The notes under the pieces are model-generated. The model was not told where the DNA came from. It did no database searches and saw only the letters and a list, made by a program, of their open reading frames with translations. From contig JAFDVS010000013.1 in the NCBI GenBank assembly GCA_018268935.1, positions 86,403 to 139,649 on the forward strand: a stretch of 53,247 bases of DNA, read 5' to 3'. This stretch comes from Acidobacteriota bacterium (GTDB taxonomy: Bacteria; Acidobacteriota; Terriglobia; Bryobacterales; Bryobacteraceae). Shown here one piece after another: positions 19,777-29,078 of this stretch. Both the position numbers and the translations under genes were made by a program. Numbering within the stretch: position 1 is the stretch's first letter; each line of letters starts with the position of its first letter.

Positions 19777-21726
19777 TCAAGCATAACACCGGATCTCGAA
19801 GATCCGGGCTAATTCATCGCCATTGGTAGCGGTGATGTGAACGCGAATCCCAGTTGCGTCCACAGCGGAGAATTGGAAACGGCGCAATCGCTGGTGATTG
19901 CCTTTGATGTCCTCGAGTTTGTTCCAGGCGCCTTTGCCATCGCGATAGAGCAACTGAAAGTCGCGCGCGGTCTCGGGCTGCGGCCCGCGCACGATGCCGC
20001 GATTGATGGCATTGGAACTGGTAAGCGTGAGTTCGCGCTGGAACCCGGAATCGAACGTAATCTGCACCTGCCCGATACGCTGGGGCTTGGCCCACTCCAG
20101 ATCGAGCCATGCGCCTTCCGCCGTCAGCTTCGCGCTCCACTGATGCACGGGGCCCTTCGGAATGTCTCGCGTATAACCGCTCAGCACATTCGATGGCGGC
20201 GTGTTGTCGCGCTCTCCGGAAGCCTTGGCCTTAGCCTGCCGTGCCAGATCACGCGCGTCTTCATTGCGGATGGTAGTGATGGTCTGATCGTCGCGCAGCA
20301 GCGTCTGCTGCAACTCGCGCAGTCGCTTCTTGTCGTTATAAAGATCGCGAGGCAGAAGCTTATTGCGCACACACATGGCGGCGGCGGTGCCAACGGCCTG
20401 CCCTTCCACCGCGCACGTGGCCATCACCCGAGTGGAGGTGAAAGCAACGTGAGTGGCAGAGATGTTACGGCCCGCCATGAACAGATTCCGGATGTTGCGG
20501 CTGTACAGGCTGCGCAGCGGAATCGTAAAAACTTCTTTCGTCTTGATCTGCTGCGCCGGCGGCAAATCAGAGCGATCAAAGCCACCCGGCGGATGATCGT
20601 CCATCGGCCAGCCGCCGATACAAACCGCGTCTTCGAACGGGTGCGACGTTTCCAGATCCTGCTGCTTCAACACATAATCGCCAAGCAGGCGCCGGCTGCC
20701 CCGTTTACCCGGCATCATGCCGACCCAATCGAGCGCATAGTGGTCGCTATCGGGGTGTTCGCCGGAATTCTTGATGTAGTCCCAAACGCCCATCACGATG
20801 GACAGCAACTCAAAGCGGATACGCTCATTGTCGCGAATCGTGTCGCGGTCGCCGCCCCATTCAATCCACCAGTAACCGTACTCCCACGAACTCGTGCCGC
20901 GGAATTTCAAATGTTCCTTCGTCACCTTGCGCGCCCAGGCAGGCGGCGTGAACGGCATCTTCTTCGGATACAGCCGCGAAGTGAACAGAATGCTCGATCC
21001 CAGCGTCTCCTTGTCCGCCTTCTCAGGCGCCAGCGACTCGTTATAGAGCGACCGCGCCTCGCGCCCTTCGGTCATCTCCGCGCCGCATTCCAGACCAAGG
21101 CGGCTATCGCCGGTGCAGTCGCAGAACACCTTCGACTTGATTCTGTAAATGTGCTCGCTCTTGTCGCAGCGCACCAGTGCTTCGCGCACCATCCCGTCCT
21201 TGGTTGCAGCCGCGTACAACGTGGATTCCAGCAGCAGAGTAATGTTCGGCTGGCTGACTACCTTGTCGTAAAGCAGCAGATCCCACATCTCCCAACAACG
21301 CTGTTCATTATTGAATGCATCGTCGAGCCGGATCTCTTCGAGCAAGCCGCCTTCGCGCCAACCGGGACGCGATTTGTGATTCGTAGCGCCCACCACGTGC
21401 ATCTTCACTTCACTCGAAGAATTACCCCCGAGCCGCGAGCGATCCTGCACCAGCACCACTTTCGCACCATGACGCGCAGCGGAAAGCGCGGCGCAAACAC
21501 CAGTCAATCCGCCACCCGCAACAAGGACATCGGTCTCGATGTCCACCAACGTCATGTTCGGTTCGTTGGGATGTACTCGCTCGCGCGGCTTGGCCGGGGC
21601 CACCTGCTCAAACGCCTTGCGGATCTCCGCCGGCGAGGCCTGTGACGGCGCGGCGGGAAGCTGATTGGCGAGTACGACGAGCGAATACCCGGCTCCTGTG
21701 CCGGAGAGGAAATGACGGCGCTTCAT
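19777..21726 (-). CDS. FAD-dependent oxidoreductase with C-terminal discoidin-like domain
   Basis: The 649-residue protein starts with an export signal containing a twin arginine (MKRRHFLSGTGAG). It then has a Rossmann FAD-binding motif (VLVAGGGLTG, about 67-76, followed by GAKVVLVQDRSRLGGNSS) and a distal FAD contact (RNLFMAGRNISATHVAFTSTRVM). The last ~120 residues resemble an F5/8 type C (discoidin) beta-sandwich, which often binds carbohydrate. This FAD-dependent family is common in Acidobacteriota and Planctomycetes and is annotated without a known substrate. As first gene of the operon with a TonB receptor, an MFS permease and an enolase-superfamily enzyme, it may oxidise a sugar or glycoside. 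Confidence 0.85.
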   Translation of the reverse strand: MKRRHFLSGTGAGYSLVVLANQLPAAPSQASPAEIRKAFEQVAPAKPRERVHPNEPNMTLVDIETDVLVAGGGLTGVCAALSAARHGAKVVLVQDRSRLGGNSSSEVKMHVVGATNHKSRPGWREGGLLEEIRLDDAFNNEQRCWEMWDLLLYDKVVSQPNITLLLESTLYAAATKDGMVREALVRCDKSEHIYRIKSKVFCDCTGDSRLGLECGAEMTEGREARSLYNESLAPEKADKETLGSSILFTSRLYPKKMPFTPPAWARKVTKEHLKFRGTSSWEYGYWWIEWGGDRDTIRDNERIRFELLSIVMGVWDYIKNSGEHPDSDHYALDWVGMMPGKRGSRRLLGDYVLKQQDLETSHPFEDAVCIGGWPMDDHPPGGFDRSDLPPAQQIKTKEVFTIPLRSLYSRNIRNLFMAGRNISATHVAFTSTRVMATCAVEGQAVGTAAAMCVRNKLLPRDLYNDKKRLRELQQTLLRDDQTITTIRNEDARDLARQAKAKASGERDNTPPSNVLSGYTRDIPKGPVHQWSAKLTAEGAWLDLEWAKPQRIGQVQITFDSGFQRELTLTSSNAINRGIVRGPQPETARDFQLLYRDGKGAWNKLEDIKGNHQRLRRFQFSAVDATGIRVHITATNGDELARIFEIRCYA

Positions 21727-21816
21727 GGCGAGACGTGCTTCTTTAGTTTTCTATGTTGTCACAGAGCAGAGAAGAGACGCAAGTAAAATATTTCAGATTT
21801 CAGATTTCAACGGCCA

Positions 21817-24039
21817 GTGATAACCTTGGTTCTGATGCCTTGGGCGCTCCTCCTGTCCTTATTACTGCTGGCCTCATGCCGCAAGGCCCCCACGCCGCCT
21901 CCCACGCACGCTTACGTCGATGCCAAACTCTGCGCCGGTTGCCATGCCGAGATCGCCAAAAATTACTCCCGCTCCGGCATGGCCCAGGCCTTCTACAAAG
22001 CCACACCGGACCGCATGCAGCGCGAAAACTGGACCAAGGGCAACGAGTTCTATCACGCACCCTCAGAACGTTATTACCGCATGTCGGCGCGGGAGGGGAA
22101 ATATTTCCTTCGCCGCTGGCAGAAGGGACCCGCCGGCGCTGAGGAGAATGTGCTCGAAGCGGAGATTCATTATGTAATGGGCTCCGGCAATGCCGCGCGC
22201 AGTTATCTCCACCGCACACCGCAGGGGCGGCTCGCCGAATTGCCCGTCGCCTGGTACGCCGAAAAGGGCGGCTACTTCGCCATGAGCCCCGGCTATGACC
22301 GGCCCGATCATCAAGGCTTCCGCCGAAAAATATCCACGGACTGCATGTTCTGCCACAACGCCTATCCCGCCAATCGCGACGTGACACCGGCAAGCGAGCC
22401 CCTGTTCGCCGAGAAGCTGCCGGAGGGCATTGATTGCCAGCGGTGCCATGGCCCGGGACGCGCCCATGTGGAAGCAGCGACTGCCAATCAAAAGGATGCG
22501 GCGCGCGCGGCGATCGTAAACCCCGCCCGCTTGTCCGCGGACCGCAGCTTCGAAGTGTGCATGCAGTGCCACCTGGAAACCACTTCGCTTCCTTTGCCGA
22601 ACTCGCTGGTGCGCTTCGGCCGCGGCGCCTTCTCCTACGATGTGGGAAAGCCGCTCTCCGATTTCCTGTTGCACTTCGATCACGGCGAAGGGCGCAAAGA
22701 CAAATTCGAAATCGTCAGTTCCGTGTACCGGCTGCGCCAATCGGCGTGTTTCCTCAAGAGCGGCAAGATGCAATGCACCACCTGCCACGATGCGCACCGC
22801 CCTGCGCGCGAAGATATGGCACGCATTCAGAAGGCCTGCCAGCAGTGCCATTCCGGTTCGTTGCAGCATGCCAAGGGCGGCGGCTGTGCCTCCTGCCATA
22901 TGCCGAAGCGCCGCACTGAGGATGTGGTGCATGCCTCGGTGACCGATCACAAGATCCAGCGCAAGCCGGAACTCGCGAAGCCGATGGCGGAATTGAAAGA
23001 GCGGCATGAGCGCCCAGGAGACGGCTATAGCGGTGAGGTGGTGCTGTATCCTTCGCGCACGGCGTCAGGAGAGGAAGAGTTGTACCTGGCACTGGCGCAG
23101 GTGGTACAGCGAAGCAACCTCAAGCCTGGGATTGCGCGCCTGGAGAAGATGCCGCTAAAGGACGCCCGGTCTGTCTTCGGCCTCGCCCAGGCTTACGCCG
23201 TCGACGGACAACACGAGAAAGCCGTGGCCACCTACCGAACCGCGCTGGCCCTCGACCCGCAATTCGTGCCTGCCATGCGCAATCTGGGTGAGTTGTTGCA
23301 TGCCACCGGAAAGCCGTTGGAGACCGTGCCCGTCCTGGAACGCGCCAAAACATTAGCGCCGGAAAATGCTTCGGTGGCGATGATCCTCGGCCAGGCCTAT
23401 CGCGACGCAGGCCGGCTGGACGACGCCCTCTCCTCCTTGCGCAAAGCCGTGGAACTGGACCCGGATTTCGCCGAAGCGCACAACTCCCTGGGCCTCGTGC
23501 TGATGGAGAAGAACGACACAGCAGGAGCAATGGCCGCCCTGCGCGAAGCCTTGCGCCACCGCCCGGATTTCGCCGACGCCCGATCGAACCTCGGAAATGC
23601 CTTCGCCGTATCCGGCCAACTCGACGAAGCAATCAATCAGCACAAAGCCGCGATCCGGCTGGCGCCCGATTCCGCCAGTGCACATTTCAACTACGCAGCG
23701 GCATTGATGGGCGCACAGCGCTTTGCAGACGCGGAGAAAGAGATGGAAGCCACGGTTCGGCTCCGTCCCAATCACGCCGAAGCACAGGAAGCATTAGGCA
23801 GCATCGCCGCATCCCGCGGTGGATGGCTGATCGCGATTCGCCGCTATGAAGCAGCATTGAAAGCGAAGCCGAACTTCGACCGGGCATTGCTGGGGATGGG
23901 CTCGGCACTAGCGGCGACAGGCAACGGCACAGGCGCCCGAGAATATCTGCGCAAAGCCGCAGCCGCCGGAAACGCTGATGTACGGAGGGAAGCCGAGGAA
24001 GTGCTGCGTATGCTCAGCGCTTCTGAGCCGCGACGGTAA
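21817..24039 (+). CDS. Seven-haem cytochrome c lipoprotein with TPR repeats
   Basis: The 740-residue protein has a lipoprotein signal (LLLLASC, lipidated Cys 21) and seven CXXCH haem-binding motifs: CAGCH (39-43), CMFCH, CQRCH, CMQCH, CTTCH, CQQCH and CASCH. Roughly the last 330 residues are tandem TPR units, with repeats such as AVATYRTALALDPQFVPAMRNLG and ALSSLRKAVELDPDFAEAHNSLG. The haem part resembles the multihaem c554/doxx-type modules seen in Acidobacteriota. It probably moves electrons in the periplasm, with the TPR part binding partners. The start is GTG at 21817; an ATG at 21835 is also possible and keeps the lipobox. A short tandem of TTTCAGA units lies just upstream (21789-21809). 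Confidence 0.88.
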   Translation: MITLVLMPWALLLSLLLLASCRKAPTPPPTHAYVDAKLCAGCHAEIAKNYSRSGMAQAFYKATPDRMQRENWTKGNEFYHAPSERYYRMSAREGKYFLRRWQKGPAGAEENVLEAEIHYVMGSGNAARSYLHRTPQGRLAELPVAWYAEKGGYFAMSPGYDRPDHQGFRRKISTDCMFCHNAYPANRDVTPASEPLFAEKLPEGIDCQRCHGPGRAHVEAATANQKDAARAAIVNPARLSADRSFEVCMQCHLETTSLPLPNSLVRFGRGAFSYDVGKPLSDFLLHFDHGEGRKDKFEIVSSVYRLRQSACFLKSGKMQCTTCHDAHRPAREDMARIQKACQQCHSGSLQHAKGGGCASCHMPKRRTEDVVHASVTDHKIQRKPELAKPMAELKERHERPGDGYSGEVVLYPSRTASGEEELYLALAQVVQRSNLKPGIARLEKMPLKDARSVFGLAQAYAVDGQHEKAVATYRTALALDPQFVPAMRNLGELLHATGKPLETVPVLERAKTLAPENASVAMILGQAYRDAGRLDDALSSLRKAVELDPDFAEAHNSLGLVLMEKNDTAGAMAALREALRHRPDFADARSNLGNAFAVSGQLDEAINQHKAAIRLAPDSASAHFNYAAALMGAQRFADAEKEMEATVRLRPNHAEAQEALGSIAASRGGWLIAIRRYEAALKAKPNFDRALLGMGSALAATGNGTGAREYLRKAAAAGNADVRREAEEVLRMLSASEPRR

Positions 24040-24051
24040 GTCCAGCGGTTT

Positions 24052-24885
24052 CTAACCCCACGTCTCCGGAAGAAAGAAATCCTCAATCGGCTCCACGCCC
24101 GGATCCACGGCATACCCCGAAAAATCCGTCACACCCTGCGACGACAGCCACCACTCATCCACGCAGAATCTGCCCGTGAACTCGCGTGCAGGCTGCGTCA
24201 GCATCAGATACGCCGCATCCGCCATGATCTCCGGCTTGCGTGATCCCGCCCTCATCCGCTCCCCGCCCACCACATTCGCCACCGCGGCCGTCCAAATCAG
24301 CGTGCGTGGCCACAAAGCATTCACTGCGATGCCATCAGGCGCGAATTCCTCCGCCATGCCCAACACACACAGGCTCATCCCATACTTCGCCATCGTGTAC
24401 GCCACATGCGGCGCGAACCACTTCGGCTTCATCTCGAGCGGTGGCGAAATGTTCAGCACATGCGGATTCGCCGCCTTGCGCAAATGCGGAATGCAGCTCT
24501 TCGTCACCAGAAACGTGCCCCGTGTGTTGATCGAATGCATCAGATCATAGCGCTTCATGTCCGTCGCTTCCGTGCCGGTAAGCGAGATCGCACTCGCGTT
24601 GTTGACACACACGTCGATCCCACCGAAGTGCGAGGCGGTCTGCGCGACCGCCTGTTGCACCTGCTCCTCAAAGCGAATGTCACAAACTATCGGAAGCGCC
24701 TTGCCCCCTGCCGCCTCAACCTCTGCCGCGGCCGTGTAAATGGTTCCAGGCAGCTTCGGATGCGGCTCCGCGGTCTTGGCCAGAATGGCAATATTCGCCC
24801 CATCGCGGGCGGCCCGCAGCGCGATGGCCAAGCCGATCCCGCGACTGGCGCCAGTAATCAGAACAGTCTTTCCACGCAGAGACAC
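24052..24885 (-). CDS. Short-chain dehydrogenase/reductase, HSDL2-like
   Basis: The 277-residue SDR has the NAD(P)-binding TGASRGIG (11-18), NNAS (about 95-98), catalytic Ser147 and the YTMAK pair Tyr163/Lys167. The C-terminal part (DAAYLMLTQPAREFTGRFCVDEWWL) matches the HSDL2-like branch of unknown substrate. The start is GTG at 24885, preceded by an AAGAAGG ribosome-binding site that lies inside the end of the upstream sulfatase gene. The two genes are only 3 bases apart and so probably co-transcribed. Confidence 0.9.
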   Translation of the reverse strand: MSLRGKTVLITGASRGIGLAIALRAARDGANIAILAKTAEPHPKLPGTIYTAAAEVEAAGGKALPIVCDIRFEEQVQQAVAQTASHFGGIDVCVNNASAISLTGTEATDMKRYDLMHSINTRGTFLVTKSCIPHLRKAANPHVLNISPPLEMKPKWFAPHVAYTMAKYGMSLCVLGMAEEFAPDGIAVNALWPRTLIWTAAVANVVGGERMRAGSRKPEIMADAAYLMLTQPAREFTGRFCVDEWWLSSQGVTDFSGYAVDPGVEPIEDFFLPETWG

Positions 24886-24888
24886 TTG

Positions 24889-26229
24889 TCACGCCTTCTT
24901 CTTTTTCTTCAATCCGCGGCCCTGGCGCTCCGTGCGCCACTTCGGCGCGACGTTCTTCGCATTCCACGCATCGTAGGTTGTCTGAAGTTCCTTCAATTTC
25001 GCCGCCTCCGATCCAGCAAGATTGTTCTTCTCCGAAAGATCCGCGCCCAGGTTGTACAGCTCAACCGCACTTTGCCCCAGACCCAGCAGCTTCCAATCGC
25101 CTTTGCGCACGGCCCATTGCGCGCCGAATCGCCAGTACAGAGCATCATGGGGAGCACCCTTGTTCTGGCCAGTCAGAAACGGCAGCAGATTCACTCCATC
25201 CAGATTCGCACCTGGCACACCACCGGCAGCGGAAACAGCCGTGGGATGAATGTCCAGCGCAATCACCGGCTGGTCATACACAACACCCTTCGGCAACCGC
25301 CGCTTCCATTGCACCAGGAATGGGACGTGAATCCCGCCTTCGTAAACCTGCCCCTTGAAGCCGCGCAGCGGCACATTGCTGGACGTCGTCTGCGGAGTCG
25401 GCCCGCCGTTATCGGCAACAAAGAACACCAGCGAATCTTCTTCGATCTTGTGCTCCCGCAGCTTGTCCAGAATTTTTCCGATCGCATCGTCCATCGCCGA
25501 CATCATCGACGCAAAGGTGCGCCGCTTCGTATCGGAGATATTCGCGAAGCGGTCCTGATACTTCTGCGTTGCCTCCAGCGGCGCATGCACGGCGTTGAAC
25601 GGCATGTATAAAAAGAACGGCCGCGACTTGTTCTTATCAATGAACGCAGTGGCTTCGCGCGCGAAGGCCTCGGTGAGGTACGTTGTCTCTTCCACCGGCG
25701 TAGTGCCGCGCATTACCGGATTCCCTTCCCTGCCCCGATCCTTCCAGTCCAGGTAGGAATGGGCGCCGCCGGGAAACCCGAAGAATTCATCAAAGCCCCG
25801 GCGCATCGGATGGAACTCCGGCTTGTAGCCGAGATGCCATTTGCCCACCATGCCGGTGGCATAGCCAAGCGATTTCAGGCGGTCGGCGATAGTTGTCTCG
25901 GTCAGCGGTAAACCGAAATTGCTACTGGCCTCGGCAGCGGGTCCGGGGTTGAATTCGTGACCGAAACGCTGCTGATAGCGGCCGGTCATCAGGCCCGCGC
26001 GAGTGGGGCTGCACACCGGGCACGAAACGTATCCATGACTGAACCGGACTCCCGATTTGGCAATCGAGTCAATATGCGGAGTTGGAATGTCCTTCGAACC
26101 CTGCACGCCAATCTCGGCGAACCCGAGATCGTCAGCTACCAATAAAACAATATTGGGCTTCCGCGTTTGAGCAGTGGCTGCGAAGGGAACAAAAAGGGAG
26201 GTGGCAAAAAATTCCCTGCGACTGAGCAT
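24889..26229 (-). CDS. Secreted formylglycine sulfatase (arylsulfatase A-like), copy 1
   Basis: The 446-residue protein starts at the ATG at 26229, which gives a twin-arginine export signal (MLSRREFFATSLFVPFAATAQ). The alternative long frame upstream encodes no family sequence. The metal-binding DD is at 33-34 and the sulfatase signature CSPTRAGLMTGR starts at Cys73, the residue converted to formylglycine. The sequence ends in five consecutive lysines and alanine, an unusual tail. It probably removes sulfate esters from polysaccharides. It is divergent from the PQQ-type propeller gene with 43 bases between the start codons. Confidence 0.93.
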   Translation of the reverse strand: MLSRREFFATSLFVPFAATAQTRKPNIVLLVADDLGFAEIGVQGSKDIPTPHIDSIAKSGVRFSHGYVSCPVCSPTRAGLMTGRYQQRFGHEFNPGPAAEASSNFGLPLTETTIADRLKSLGYATGMVGKWHLGYKPEFHPMRRGFDEFFGFPGGAHSYLDWKDRGREGNPVMRGTTPVEETTYLTEAFAREATAFIDKNKSRPFFLYMPFNAVHAPLEATQKYQDRFANISDTKRRTFASMMSAMDDAIGKILDKLREHKIEEDSLVFFVADNGGPTPQTTSSNVPLRGFKGQVYEGGIHVPFLVQWKRRLPKGVVYDQPVIALDIHPTAVSAAGGVPGANLDGVNLLPFLTGQNKGAPHDALYWRFGAQWAVRKGDWKLLGLGQSAVELYNLGADLSEKNNLAGSEAAKLKELQTTYDAWNAKNVAPKWRTERQGRGLKKKKKA

Positions 26230-26259
26230 GCGTCCTATTTGATCACAACAGGGGGAGGA

Positions 26260-26265
26260 TATACT
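26260..26265 (+). promoter_or_regulatory. Candidate -10 element of the propeller gene
   Basis: TATACT lies 7 bases before the ATG at 26273. No good -35 is visible. With a transcription start about 7 bases downstream, the mRNA would begin at or next to the start codon. Confidence 0.4.
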
Positions 26266-26272
26266 GAGCAGC

Positions 26273-27679
26273 ATGCTCGTTTTTCTGCTGCTTTCGATAA
26301 CGCTGCAAGGCTCGGAGTGGACACGCCTGCGTGGCCCGAACGGATCGGGAATCGCCGAAGGCGCTGCTCTGCCCAACGAGATTTCCGCGCAGAAGAACGT
26401 GCATTGGAAAAGCGCCATCCCGATGGGCAAATCGTCGCCCGCCATCACCGCCGATCGCATCTACCTCACCGGACATGAGAACGGAAAACTGATCACCTTT
26501 GCCTTGGAGCGCAAGACGGGCCGCTTGCTGTGGCGCATCGAAGCGCCGGGCCATCGCGACGAAAAACGAAACAAGCTCAACGATCCAGCCTCACCCAGCC
26601 CAGTGGCGGAAGCGAACAACGTCTACGTCTTCTTCTCCGGCTACGGCTTGGTCTCTTATACAAAGGACGGCAAAGAGCGTTGGCGAGTCCCCATGGGTCC
26701 GTTCACCAACTTTCACGGAATGGGCGCTTCCCCCGTACTCGCCGATGGCAAGGTAATCATGATTTGCGATCAGGATCAGGATGCCTACCTCATCGCCGTC
26801 AATCAGGACACCGGCAAAACCGAATGGAAAGTCGAGCGGCCGGAGATGGTGCACAGCTTCTCCACTCCGATCACCTACAGGAACAAGCGCGGGCAGACCG
26901 AAGTAGTGATCCCCGGTTCCTATCAGATGACCAGCTACGACGTCGCCACCGGCAAGTTGATCTGGAAAGTGCAGGGGCTCACCTACCAGGTGAAATCCGT
27001 TCCCGTCATTGCCGGCGACGTGCTCTATTTCAACGGCTGGGCGCCCGGTGGCGAGCCCGATCAGCGCATGGACTTGCCGGATTTCCCCGCCATGCTGAAG
27101 AATTACGATCAGAACAAAGACGGTGAGCTCTCCAAAGACGAAGTGCCGAAGGCCATGCACCCCGGCACCTGGGACATGCAGGATCTCAACAAGAACGGCC
27201 TGCTCGACGGCAAAGACTGGCAGTATTACCGCATGCGCCGCACCTCCACCAATTCGTCCATGGCCATCCGCCTCAATGGCGAAGGCGACGTGACGAAGTC
27301 GCACGTCCTGTGGACCTATCAGAAGTCGCTGCCCGACGTGCCCGCCATCCTCCACTACCGCAACGTGCTCTACCTCATTCGCAACGGCGGCATCCTGCAG
27401 ACGCTCGATCCATCCACCGGCGCGGCCATCAAATTGGGCCGCCTGCCACACGCGCTCGATGAATACTACGCAAGCCCGGTCGCCGGCGACGGCAAGGTGT
27501 ACCTCATCAGCAGAAACGGAAACGTGTCCGTGCTCGACGCCAGTGGCGAATGGTCCATCCGCTCCACCGGCGAAATGAACGAAGAGGTCTTCGCCACCCC
27601 AGCCATCGCCGATGGTCACATCTGGGTCCGCACCGCCACCGCGCTCTATGATTTTGCCGCCCCGGCTGGAGCAAAATAA
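26273..27679 (+). CDS. PQQ-like beta-propeller protein with EF-hand-like calcium loops
   Basis: The 468-residue protein begins with a short signal-like segment (MLVFLLLSITLQG) and then WTRLRGPNGSGIAEG, the usual start of the secreted PQQ-binding-like propeller family of Acidobacteriota and Planctomycetes. Blade motifs recur (TGKTEWKVE, TGKLIWKVQG, and ILQTLDPSTGAAIKLG in the last third). Between blades, at about residues 278-325, two EF-hand-like loops are visible: DQNKDGELSKDE and DLNKNGLLDGKD. No active site is evident. The gene runs 4 bases into the DUF1501 gene, so they form an operon. Confidence 0.88.
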   Translation: MLVFLLLSITLQGSEWTRLRGPNGSGIAEGAALPNEISAQKNVHWKSAIPMGKSSPAITADRIYLTGHENGKLITFALERKTGRLLWRIEAPGHRDEKRNKLNDPASPSPVAEANNVYVFFSGYGLVSYTKDGKERWRVPMGPFTNFHGMGASPVLADGKVIMICDQDQDAYLIAVNQDTGKTEWKVERPEMVHSFSTPITYRNKRGQTEVVIPGSYQMTSYDVATGKLIWKVQGLTYQVKSVPVIAGDVLYFNGWAPGGEPDQRMDLPDFPAMLKNYDQNKDGELSKDEVPKAMHPGTWDMQDLNKNGLLDGKDWQYYRMRRTSTNSSMAIRLNGEGDVTKSHVLWTYQKSLPDVPAILHYRNVLYLIRNGGILQTLDPSTGAAIKLGRLPHALDEYYASPVAGDGKVYLISRNGNVSVLDASGEWSIRSTGEMNEEVFATPAIADGHIWVRTATALYDFAAPAGAK

Positions 27680-27683
27680 AAGA

Positions 27684-29078
27684 ATGCGAAAGCCGACGAG
27701 GCGTGAACTGCTCTGGGAATTTGGCGGTGGCGGCGCCGGCCTTGCCCTTGCTCAACTGATGGCCTCAGATGCCCAGGGATCCGTCAAGGCCACTCACTTT
27801 GAGCCCAAGGCGAAGCGGCTGATTCTCATCTCGCTGCCCGGCGGCCTCAGCGCCGTGGACTCCTTCGACTATAAGCCAGCGCTTAAACAGAATCACGGCA
27901 AAGAAACGCAAGGCGCAAACACCATCAAGCCCTTCTTCGGCAAACGTGGCGCCATCATGCAAAGCCCCTGGGACTTCCGCCAGTACGGCAACAGCGGCAA
28001 GTGGGTGTCGAGCCTCATGCCCCACCTCGCCCAGCGTGTCGACGACATCACCTTCCTCCACAGCATGGTGTCGCGCAGCAACGCCCACGGGCCGGCCATC
28101 TTTCAGATGTCCACCGGCTACATCTTTCAAGGCTTCCCCAGCGTCGGCTCCTGGATCAGCTTCGGCCTCGGATCGGAGAACGACAATCTGCCGTCCTTCG
28201 TCGTCCTGCCCGACCCGCGCGGCCTTCCGCCCTGCGGCGTCGCCAATTGGGGCAACGGATTCCTTCCGGCAGCCCACCAGGGCGTCATCTTCAGCGGCGA
28301 ACAGCAGCCGATCGCCGATCTCCGCCCTCCATCTTCCGTCAGCCCCGCGCAGCAGGCAGCCACCTACGATCTGCTCACCGAAATGAACGAAGAGCACTTG
28401 AAGCATCATCCCGGTGAGGATGCACTGGCCGCGCGCATCAAGTCCTATGCGCTCGCCGCAAAGATGCAAGTCACCGCGCCGGAGGTCACCAGCATTGCCG
28501 GCGAGAGCCAGGCCACTCAGGAAATGTACGGGCTGAACATGAAAGAATCGCGGCCGTTCGGATACAACTGCCTGCTGGCGCGGCGTCTCATCGAACGCGG
28601 CGTGCGCTGCGTGCAGCTCTTCAACGGCGGCCACTTCGGAACTCCGCGAGTCAATTGGGACGCGCACGAAGACCTGGTTGCAAATCACTCGAAGAATGCC
28701 CTCACCTTCGACAAGCCGGTAGCCGGACTCATCGCCGATCTCAAACAGCGCGGGTTGCTCAAAGACACACTAGTGGCCGTGACCACGGAGTTCGGCCGTC
28801 TCCCCATCAGCGAAGGACTCGGCGAAGGCGGACGCGATCACAATCCCGAAGGCTTCACCTCCTTCTTCGTGGGCGCGGGCTTGAAGCCGGGCTATTCCTT
28901 CGGCAGCACCGACGAGTTGGGCTACAAGGCCGACACCCCAACTACGATCTACGATTTCCACGCCACAATGCTGCATCTGATGGGACTCGATCACAAGCGG
29001 CTCAGCTATTATCACAACGGCTTGCAGCGCCGCCTGACCGATGTCCACGGCCACGTGATCCGCGAAGTCCTGGCATGA
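27684..29078 (+). CDS. DUF1501 domain protein (secreted sulfatase-like fold)
   Basis: The 464-residue protein starts at the ATG at 27684, giving a twin-arginine signal (MRKPTRRELLWEFGGGGAGLALAQLMA). The DUF1501 family belongs to the alkaline phosphatase/sulfatase superfamily. Visible family segments include KRLILISLPGGLSAVDSFDYKP, RVDDITFLHSM and TLVAVTTEFGRLPISEGLGEGGRDHNPEGF. It is usually paired with DUF1549/DUF1553 cytochrome proteins; here the partner is the PQQ-type propeller. Its TGA overlaps the ATG of the next gene (ATGA). Confidence 0.92.
   Translation: MRKPTRRELLWEFGGGGAGLALAQLMASDAQGSVKATHFEPKAKRLILISLPGGLSAVDSFDYKPALKQNHGKETQGANTIKPFFGKRGAIMQSPWDFRQYGNSGKWVSSLMPHLAQRVDDITFLHSMVSRSNAHGPAIFQMSTGYIFQGFPSVGSWISFGLGSENDNLPSFVVLPDPRGLPPCGVANWGNGFLPAAHQGVIFSGEQQPIADLRPPSSVSPAQQAATYDLLTEMNEEHLKHHPGEDALAARIKSYALAAKMQVTAPEVTSIAGESQATQEMYGLNMKESRPFGYNCLLARRLIERGVRCVQLFNGGHFGTPRVNWDAHEDLVANHSKNALTFDKPVAGLIADLKQRGLLKDTLVAVTTEFGRLPISEGLGEGGRDHNPEGFTSFFVGAGLKPGYSFGSTDELGYKADTPTTIYDFHATMLHLMGLDHKRLSYYHNGLQRRLTDVHGHVIREVLA

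Noticed and set aside
19837..21645. Plus-strand open frame of about 600 codons
   Set aside because: It is antisense to the FAD-dependent oxidoreductase gene with a clear flavin motif.
21789..21809. TTTCAGA tandem as a CRISPR-like or regulatory repeat
   Set aside because: Only about three 7-base units occur without spacers; it is probably simple-sequence DNA.
26230..26460. 77-residue N-terminal extension of sulfatase copy 1
   Set aside because: It overlaps the divergent propeller gene, and the twin-arginine signal begins at the ATG at 26229.
28655..29074. Upstream extension of the small P-loop protein
   Set aside because: This stretch is read in the DUF1501 frame, and the extension is Arg/Ser/His-rich without similarity.
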